Origin: a virus
Length of the DNA: 25,917 bases
Direction: 5' to 3' (one strand)
Virus record (IMG/VR): IMGVR_UViG_3300030107_003571
Coordinates: 10,000 to 35,916 of that record
This document shows positions 21,041 to 25,917 of the stretch, piece after piece (position 1 is the stretch's first letter; each line of letters starts with the position of its first letter). The notes under the pieces are model-generated. The model worked only from the letters and a program-made list of their open reading frames with translations. It was not told where the DNA came from and did no database searches. Position numbers and translations under genes: made by a program.

Positions 21041-21859
21041 ATGGCTTATTTGTCTTCTAAGAAAATCTATCCAGGAAACTGGGCAGAGCCTCTAAACGGT
21101 TGGTATAAAAATATTGATACAAACGACGACGACACAAATGACAAGGCAACAGGCGGTCCTACCGCTGTGTTGGCTGTCCCTGGTTGGAAGTATTTCCAAC
21201 AGCGTGGTTATGCCGAAGTCACTGGTAAAAAAGCAGCTAAGTGGAATGCAGCTGATGTAATTGTTCCTTCTCCTTATAGGAATGATGACACACGTACAGA
21301 CATTACAGGAATGGTTGTAGCAGGTTCTGCTGGAACTCCTTCTTATGTTTATCGTGCTGCTGCTTCTGTCGCTAATGGCTGGGGAGATGGACGTGTAGCA
21401 TCTGGTGTATATACAGACACTGGAAACGTCATTTCCTTTGGACGTAGCAATGGAGGTTCACCAACAGACGCTACTGTTGTAGCTGAAGAATGTGCTCAAG
21501 CAAATATTGCATCAACAGTAGATGGAACTACTGATGGTGGTGCTAACGCTATCTTCTTTGCAGGTGGAACTGGTGCTACTAGTACCATGCCTATTTACTT
21601 TGCAAGTGGTACAGCTGCTGGTGGTGCGTTGAATGATTCAACATCTCATTATCAAGTAGTTGCTGACACAACTTGGAAAGTATTTACCAAGGATGGTGCT
21701 ACTGGTACTGCTGTTGCTGATGGAGTATATCTATCAGATGCAGATGTAGATGCTGGAAACAAAGGATACATTGTTGTTGAAGTTTGCTACATACAAGCAG
21801 ACGATGCCCCTGGTTATGGAGATATTGAACAGTATTTAAGTAACCGTACTGTTTCTTAA
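21041..21859 (+). CDS. Probable capsid-associated structural protein, 272 aa
   Basis: A 272-residue protein directly after the capsid gene. The ATG has a GGAG site 7 nt upstream. It is rich in Gly, Ala, Thr, Asp and Val and beta-strand prone, with few charged helices, as in decoration or fibre-like surface proteins. The first 60 residues include WAEPLNGWYKNIDTNDDDTN, and the end reads YGDIEQYLSNRTVS. Codon choice is similar to the capsid gene, which suggests high expression. A head-decoration role is likely but unproven. The family is not recognised. Confidence 0.65.
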   Translation: MAYLSSKKIYPGNWAEPLNGWYKNIDTNDDDTNDKATGGPTAVLAVPGWKYFQQRGYAEVTGKKAAKWNAADVIVPSPYRNDDTRTDITGMVVAGSAGTPSYVYRAAASVANGWGDGRVASGVYTDTGNVISFGRSNGGSPTDATVVAEECAQANIASTVDGTTDGGANAIFFAGGTGATSTMPIYFASGTAAGGALNDSTSHYQVVADTTWKVFTKDGATGTAVADGVYLSDADVDAGNKGYIVVEVCYIQADDAPGYGDIEQYLSNRTVS

Positions 21860-21902
21860 TTTTTGAGTTAAACTAGGATCAGAAAGTAACATTCTGGTCC
21901 TA

Positions 21903-22319
21903 ATGACTACTCTTTTTAAACATAAGAAAACGGGTGCAAGAGTTAAAGTTATAAGTGAATTAGACAATGGCGACTGTTTTATGGTACAAGACCAGGACAG
22001 TCGCATTTTTTATGCTCAGAAAGCTGAGTTAGAAAGTGATACTGAAGGTACTAAAAAAGTAAAAACATTACAAATTAAAGATAAAGCTGCCAAAGAAGAA
22101 CCTCGTGACTTTCCTCCAGAGACAAGATTAAATATAAATGGAGCGACAGCACAAATGATTGCAGATCATATTAAAGGCATTGGTCTTAAAACTGCTCGTG
22201 AAATTAAAGATCTTCAAATGTCATTATCAGGTGAAAAGTTTGCAAATTTAGAACAATTAAAAGAAATAAAAAGAGTCGATTGGGAATCTGTAATAGCAGC
22301 TGATTTAATCCGAGTATAA
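21903..22319 (+). CDS. Helix-hairpin-helix protein, 138 aa
   Basis: Two parts are visible. Residues 1-50 look like a small beta barrel (FKHKKTGARVKVISELDNGD, then FMVQDQDSRIFYAQK). Residues ~75-138 match a ComEA-type helix-hairpin-helix: RLNINGATAQMIADHIKGIG, LKTAREIKDLQ, FANLEQLKEIKRV. Such domains bind DNA non-specifically through the GIG hairpin. Found between capsid and connector genes, it may bind the packaged genome end or assist head completion. That is an inference. No nuclease motif accompanies it. Confidence 0.7.
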   Translation: MTTLFKHKKTGARVKVISELDNGDCFMVQDQDSRIFYAQKAELESDTEGTKKVKTLQIKDKAAKEEPRDFPPETRLNINGATAQMIADHIKGIGLKTAREIKDLQMSLSGEKFANLEQLKEIKRVDWESVIAADLIRV

Positions 22320-22344
22320 TTAAAAATACAAAGATATTTTTATT

Positions 22345-22806
22345 GTGCAGTTATCTGAGTTTGATAAAAGTAGAGTCAGATACCACTTAGGGTATTTTAC
22401 TGTTTCTGTTCCAGCTGGTGATTATGCCAGATTAGAAGAAGCAATGAATACTGTTCCAGACTCTTATTTTTACGATAAGATTGCTGTTCAATTAGGTCGT
22501 TGTGATACTGCTGAAAAGAAAACAGAAGTAGCAACTTCTCCATCAACAAGATTAGAGAGTATAGCTGGTGACGTAGATAGAACAATTAAATCAAGTAATG
22601 CTCAAGAAGCATTAAAAGTTTGGGATGATATTTATCTATATGAAACAAATCGTCTCGCTGGTATTTTGTATGTACCTAACTTTAAAGATCCCGAACAAGC
22701 TAGATATAGATACGACAGATCTGGAGGAGAATTTATTCAAGCATTACCAGGACCAGCAGATACAGCAGTAGGTTCTCGTATTGTTTTAGCAGAAGTATGG
22801 CGATGA
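22345..22806 (+). CDS. Probable head-tail connector or neck protein, 153 aa
   Basis: A 153-residue protein that starts at GTG. The N-terminus (LSEFDKSRVRYHLGYFTVSV) and the helical middle (TRLESIAGDVDRTIKSSNAQ; WDDIYLYETNRLAGIL) resemble head-completion proteins that follow the capsid gene in cyanophages; this rests on recollection of their pattern. In such proteins helices pack around the portal. The position fits. The stop overlaps the next start as ATGA. An alternative is a tail-terminator protein. Confidence 0.55.
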   Translation: MQLSEFDKSRVRYHLGYFTVSVPAGDYARLEEAMNTVPDSYFYDKIAVQLGRCDTAEKKTEVATSPSTRLESIAGDVDRTIKSSNAQEALKVWDDIYLYETNRLAGILYVPNFKDPEQARYRYDRSGGEFIQALPGPADTAVGSRIVLAEVWR

Positions 22807-22937
22807 AATTAGCAGGACAAGGTAAGTGGAATATTCTTATGCAAGATGTTTTAAGTGATAGAGAACGAGCAGAAGAAAGACATATTTTAAAAGAAGGAAT
22901 TGATGCAGAAAAAGAATTTATGAGAAAACATTTATAA
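22803..22937 (+). CDS. Very small helical protein, 44 aa
   Basis: A 44-codon frame (MKLAGQGKWNILMQDVLSDR...) that starts within the ATGA overlap with the preceding gene. The C-terminal 25 residues form a charged helix (ERAEERHILKEGIDAEKEFM). The overlap and its fit into the 165-nt space before the next gene support it. Function unknown. Confidence 0.55.
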   Translation: MKLAGQGKWNILMQDVLSDRERAEERHILKEGIDAEKEFMRKHL

Positions 22938-22970
22938 AGCTTATAATTAAGAAAATCAGTGTGAATAAAA

Positions 22971-23768
22971 GTGTCATCAACTTCTACTAATAAACAGCCT
23001 CTTTTAGTTGATAGACCTCTGTTTGATTCGGTAAGAATAACAACTCAAACTGTTGGTCAAGAGTCTACAAATACTTTATTTGTTCAAGGTGGTCAAGCTC
23101 CATCAATTTTAGTTGATATGGATGCGGCTTTAAGTGAAGATAATAATAATGGTGGTGTTGTTGATGCCATATTAATTACTCGTAATGATTTCTATCGTGG
23201 TAATGATTACACTTTGAATGCTACAACTTCAGGAAGTGGTATTGAACTTGTAAGTGGTCAAATTATTTATGCTCAAGATTCTCAACAATCTGCAGTTACA
23301 GCAGTAAAGAATGCAGGTAATAAATATTATAAATACAAAGGATCTTCAGCAGTAACAGGTTTGATTAGTGCTTTTGATTTTACTAACACAGCTACAACAA
23401 CTGGTTATGAAGATTTAGGTCTTACTAGAGGAAAACAACCTGAAGTAACTTTTGTGTTCTATCAGACCCGTGGAACAACAACTCCTATTCCAGCTTCTGG
23501 TGATTACAATTTATTATTTGCTAAGACAGTACCAGCTGAAACTAAAGTATGTGACTGTTCAGATGTTATGCCTCACTTAGCTGCTCCAGGTATACATAGT
23601 GCATATGCTTCTTCAACAGGAGATACAAGAGCAGGATTACCAATTAGAAACAGAGGTATTTATTTAGAACGTGGTGATCGTATTTATGTAGGTGTTTATG
23701 CAGAAGGTAATAACTCTGCTGGTTATGCTCCAGGGGCAAATGTAACTGCTCAAGGTGGATTCTTCTAA
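22971..23768 (+). CDS. Probable structural protein, 265 aa
   Basis: A 265-residue protein that starts at GTG, rich in Thr, Ser, Gly, Asn and Val, and beta-strand prone. It has a short Cys pair (KVCDCSDVMPH), a C-terminal segment RGIYLERGDRIYVGVYAEGN and the end NVTAQGGFF. The pattern suits a tail-tube, adaptor or head-surface protein. No family is recognised. The stop overlaps the next ATG (TAATG), linking it to the following two genes. Confidence 0.6.
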   Translation: MSSTSTNKQPLLVDRPLFDSVRITTQTVGQESTNTLFVQGGQAPSILVDMDAALSEDNNNGGVVDAILITRNDFYRGNDYTLNATTSGSGIELVSGQIIYAQDSQQSAVTAVKNAGNKYYKYKGSSAVTGLISAFDFTNTATTTGYEDLGLTRGKQPEVTFVFYQTRGTTTPIPASGDYNLLFAKTVPAETKVCDCSDVMPHLAAPGIHSAYASSTGDTRAGLPIRNRGIYLERGDRIYVGVYAEGNNSAGYAPGANVTAQGGFF

Positions 23769-24151
23769 TGGAAGTCTTGCCAGGTGCCATATCAAGTAAT
23801 ACTTCAACATGGGATAAAGCTGGAAAAGGAATATCTATAGGAAGTAAACCTAAAATAACTGCCCAACAATTTTTAGGTAATGCTCTTTCTTTTTTAATTC
23901 CAAAAGCTGGTGTTGCATATCATAATCGTGATCTTCTTGGTAAAGCATTTAAAGGAGATCCAAATGCTATTGCACAATCAGCTATAAATATTGGTGGAAC
24001 AATGGCTGGTACTGCTGGTTATCCCTTAATTGTTGGAGATCAACTAATGAAAAAAACAATGGGACAAGGTGCAGTAGAAGGTTGGAAAGATCCTAGAGTT
24101 CTTGATGCATATAGTAAAACAGGTTTAGCAGGGTATGGTGGACTATTCTAA
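23768..24151 (+). CDS. Small Gly/Ala-rich virion-type protein, 127 aa
   Basis: A 127-residue protein. The middle (residues 35-55, FLGNALSFLIPKAGVAYHNR) and the stretch AIAQSAINIGGTMAGTAGYP are moderately hydrophobic. The sequence is rich in Gly, Ala and Lys like the proteins at 7662-10133, so a link with the presumed ejection set is possible. It overlaps both neighbours by one base (TAATG), a sign of coupled translation. Function unknown. Confidence 0.6.
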   Translation: MEVLPGAISSNTSTWDKAGKGISIGSKPKITAQQFLGNALSFLIPKAGVAYHNRDLLGKAFKGDPNAIAQSAINIGGTMAGTAGYPLIVGDQLMKKTMGQGAVEGWKDPRVLDAYSKTGLAGYGGLF

Positions 24152-25695
24152 TGGCTAGTGGATTTGGAAGCTTTGCAGCTTTCGATCAAAAGTACAAAGG
24201 CAATGCTTATAAATTCAAACCAATAAGGAATGAATTTGGTGGAAGTAGTCCTGAATCCTTATATACCGTTAATAGAGAATCATGTTGGGCTAGATGGAGA
24301 AGAGGCTTTGAATTAGCCACAGCGTCTTTATATCATAATTCCTTTGATTATCCCTTTACATATAAAATACCTCTTCCTACGGGCGTTCCAGGAGCCTCTG
24401 GGAATGCTCCAGCTATCCCTGGAGTATTTAGAGGGTTTCCTACCAAGAATAAAGAATTAGGAGTTCATTGGGCAGGTGTTCGTGTAGCAGGAAGTCTTCG
24501 TTTTGATAATGTTTTAGACAGTAGTAATGTTCGTGCTTCTATTGCTTCTGTTACTGAAGATAATGAATTTTGGTATGTACAACTAGCTGGAACATGGAGT
24601 TCTACCAATCAATTACCAGCACCTTTATTTATACCAATTGCTGGCACAGATGGCATTAAACCTACAAATGGAGAAGTAATTGAAGATCGTATTATTGCAC
24701 CTGAAGGAGTTCCTATAACTAGGAGTACTATCAATCCTGATACACAAACTAGATATGGATACATTCAAGCTGTATTAGCTGATGTTAATCCAAATACAGG
24801 TTTATTAACTTTAAGAAAACGTGGATCAGTTGAAGCGACTCCAGACCAAGTATTAGTTACTCCAGCTACTAGACCTCCTAATGTAGGTAGGTATTTTATG
24901 ACAGGTACTCGTTATTACTGTACTTGTCAGGATTTTACTCGTCGTCAATATGCTTATGTCTCAACACTGTTAGGTAAAAGGTCAGGTCCACAATTTCCTA
25001 GAACAAGCGTAGCCACTTTAAAACCTGGACGTTATGAAGTTATGACGGAAGCAGGTAAAGTTGCTAACCAAGCAATGACTAATGCTTTAACGAATAGACA
25101 ATTAGAAATTGTTGCACCAACTGTTGAATATGAAATACCTCCAACTACAGCTGCAACAAGTAGTACAAAAATAGGAGCAACTAGAGATAACCCAGGTGTT
25201 TTTAGTGATTTTGGTGGAGTATATCTAAGAAGTGGAGCTGATCCTTCTCTTCCAGGTGCAAGATCAGAAGGTTTGCCTGACTTTGAAGACTATAAAGCAA
25301 AAAATAATGTTATTACTTCTTTAACTGACAGGTGGAGTCCAACATTAGATGAATTTAGATATTGTAAACATATCTATTCAATGAAATATGAAGAAGGAGT
25401 ATTTCCTCCTGAACCATCCGATATACCTGTTGAGATCCAAGATATTGTTGAATGGGAACAAAATCTTGTAGATCAAGTTGAAAAAGATCAACAAGGAGCT
25501 GCCGTGAATATTAATCGTTATGGATTGTCATATATGGATATTCCTCCTTTTAACTGTCAGTCACCAATTATGATTCAAATGATGCAAAAGCTATTTAATA
25601 TTCCTTCTAGTTTTGTATTACTACAGAATTTCACTATGTATGATAAAGATGGTCGTTCATATGTTCCTTCTCAAGGTGGAACTCCAGGCTTATGA
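24151..25695 (+). CDS. Structural protein with SWIM-like CxC...CxH motif, 514 aa
   Basis: A 514-residue protein. Residues ~250-270 contain TRYYCTCQDFTRRQYAYVST and residues ~400-412 EFRYCKHIYSMKY, giving Cys257, Cys259, Cys405 and His407, the CxC...CxH arrangement of a SWIM zinc finger with an unusually long insert. The N-terminal 240 residues are mixed beta and loop (WARWRRGFELATASLYHNSF; VRVAGSLRFDNVLDSSNVRA). Genes of this kind occur among tail or adaptor proteins of cyanophages as I recall; the role is unclear. It follows small structural genes and its stop overlaps the next ATG. Confidence 0.65.
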   Translation: MASGFGSFAAFDQKYKGNAYKFKPIRNEFGGSSPESLYTVNRESCWARWRRGFELATASLYHNSFDYPFTYKIPLPTGVPGASGNAPAIPGVFRGFPTKNKELGVHWAGVRVAGSLRFDNVLDSSNVRASIASVTEDNEFWYVQLAGTWSSTNQLPAPLFIPIAGTDGIKPTNGEVIEDRIIAPEGVPITRSTINPDTQTRYGYIQAVLADVNPNTGLLTLRKRGSVEATPDQVLVTPATRPPNVGRYFMTGTRYYCTCQDFTRRQYAYVSTLLGKRSGPQFPRTSVATLKPGRYEVMTEAGKVANQAMTNALTNRQLEIVAPTVEYEIPPTTAATSSTKIGATRDNPGVFSDFGGVYLRSGADPSLPGARSEGLPDFEDYKAKNNVITSLTDRWSPTLDEFRYCKHIYSMKYEEGVFPPEPSDIPVEIQDIVEWEQNLVDQVEKDQQGAAVNINRYGLSYMDIPPFNCQSPIMIQMMQKLFNIPSSFVLLQNFTMYDKDGRSYVPSQGGTPGL

Positions 25696-25917
25696 GTAAT
25701 CCTGAATTTGGAGATATTGTTGATACTAATTTTATCTATTCTGATGTACAGAGAAAAATCAGATATTTAGGAGAAAGTAAAATTCATTTCAATGGAGAAC
25801 CAGCAACTTACCATGCAGGAGATGTTGTTCATTTACCTTATACAGCAGGAGAAACTTCTACAATTAAAGCAATAGGATTAGCATGGTCTGGTTTTGCAAA
25901 TGGAATAACTCCAGCAG
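25692..25917 (+). CDS. Hypothetical protein, N-terminal part only
   Basis: The frame starts at an ATG that overlaps the preceding stop as ATGA and remains open to the window edge (75 codons seen). The visible part (MSNPEFGDIVDTNFIYSDVQ... HFNGEPATYHAGDVVHLPYT) is beta-rich and has no membrane segment, as in a tail or virion protein. Too little is visible to name a family. It is expected to continue the tail module. Confidence 0.6.
   Translation, partial: MSNPEFGDIVDTNFIYSDVQRKIRYLGESKIHFNGEPATYHAGDVVHLPYTAGETSTIKAIGLAWSGFANGITPA

Noticed and set aside
1-25917. CRISPR array, insertion sequence, integrase or attachment site
   Set aside because: No regularly spaced direct repeats, no transposase or recombinase frame, and no tRNA-gene fragment flanked by repeats were seen.

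Overview
This window is part of the genome of a tailed double-stranded DNA virus (Caudoviricetes). The right part carries a recognisable head module in the usual order: small terminase, large terminase, portal, scaffold, major capsid protein, then head-completion and tail genes. It is AT-rich, prefers AGA for arginine, and has tightly packed genes that often overlap as TAATG or ATGA. The host is not stated by the sequence. A cyanobacterium is my best inference, from cyanobacterial-type DnaA boxes (TTTTCCACA) and from the general look of the small accessory proteins, which resemble those of marine cyanophages. No photosynthesis, integrase or repressor gene is visible.

Region 1 (1-2415, minus strand) is a chain of ten very small genes, 26 to 86 codons apart from a longer coiled-coil gene cut by the window edge. 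Several encode single-pass membrane peptides. Five intergenic spaces hold paired RNA hairpins. Three of these (about 1585-1655, 1897-1972, 2168-2240) fold into a tRNA-like shape: a closing acceptor-like stem, a central hairpin and a T-arm with a canonical T-loop, but no D-arm. Each is followed by another hairpin, and in two cases by a shared CTTCGAC motif just before the next start codon. Their stems differ in sequence but keep pairing, and the wobble pairs are valid only on the minus-strand RNA. I consider this the most unusual content of the window.

Region 2 (2416-3199) is the strand switch. It is mostly non-coding and holds four DnaA-box-like sites in one orientation, a 22-nt polypyrimidine tract, a G-rich run and several TTTTGWWC-type near-palindromes, so it is a candidate replication origin and control region. 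One small minus-strand gene (2891-3100) lies inside it.

Region 3 (3200-12902, plus strand) is a long block of structural-looking proteins of unknown family: a 1190-residue protein, a Lys-rich basic protein, and a series of Gly/Ala-rich proteins with hydrophobic stretches. These look like internal virion or DNA-ejection proteins, placed upstream of the terminase. One has a DUF4214-like segment.

Region 4 (12772-25917, plus strand) contains terminase, a membrane-anchored coiled-coil protein, an AbrB-like small protein, the portal, the scaffold (whose first 195 codons lie inside the portal gene in another frame), the N4 gp56-like capsid protein, a capsid-associated protein, a helix-hairpin-helix protein, connector candidates, and a structural protein with a SWIM-like CxC...CxH motif. 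The last gene runs off the window. The portal/scaffold overlap is GC-rich in an AT-rich genome, which suits dual coding because AT-rich stop codons must be avoided in two frames.
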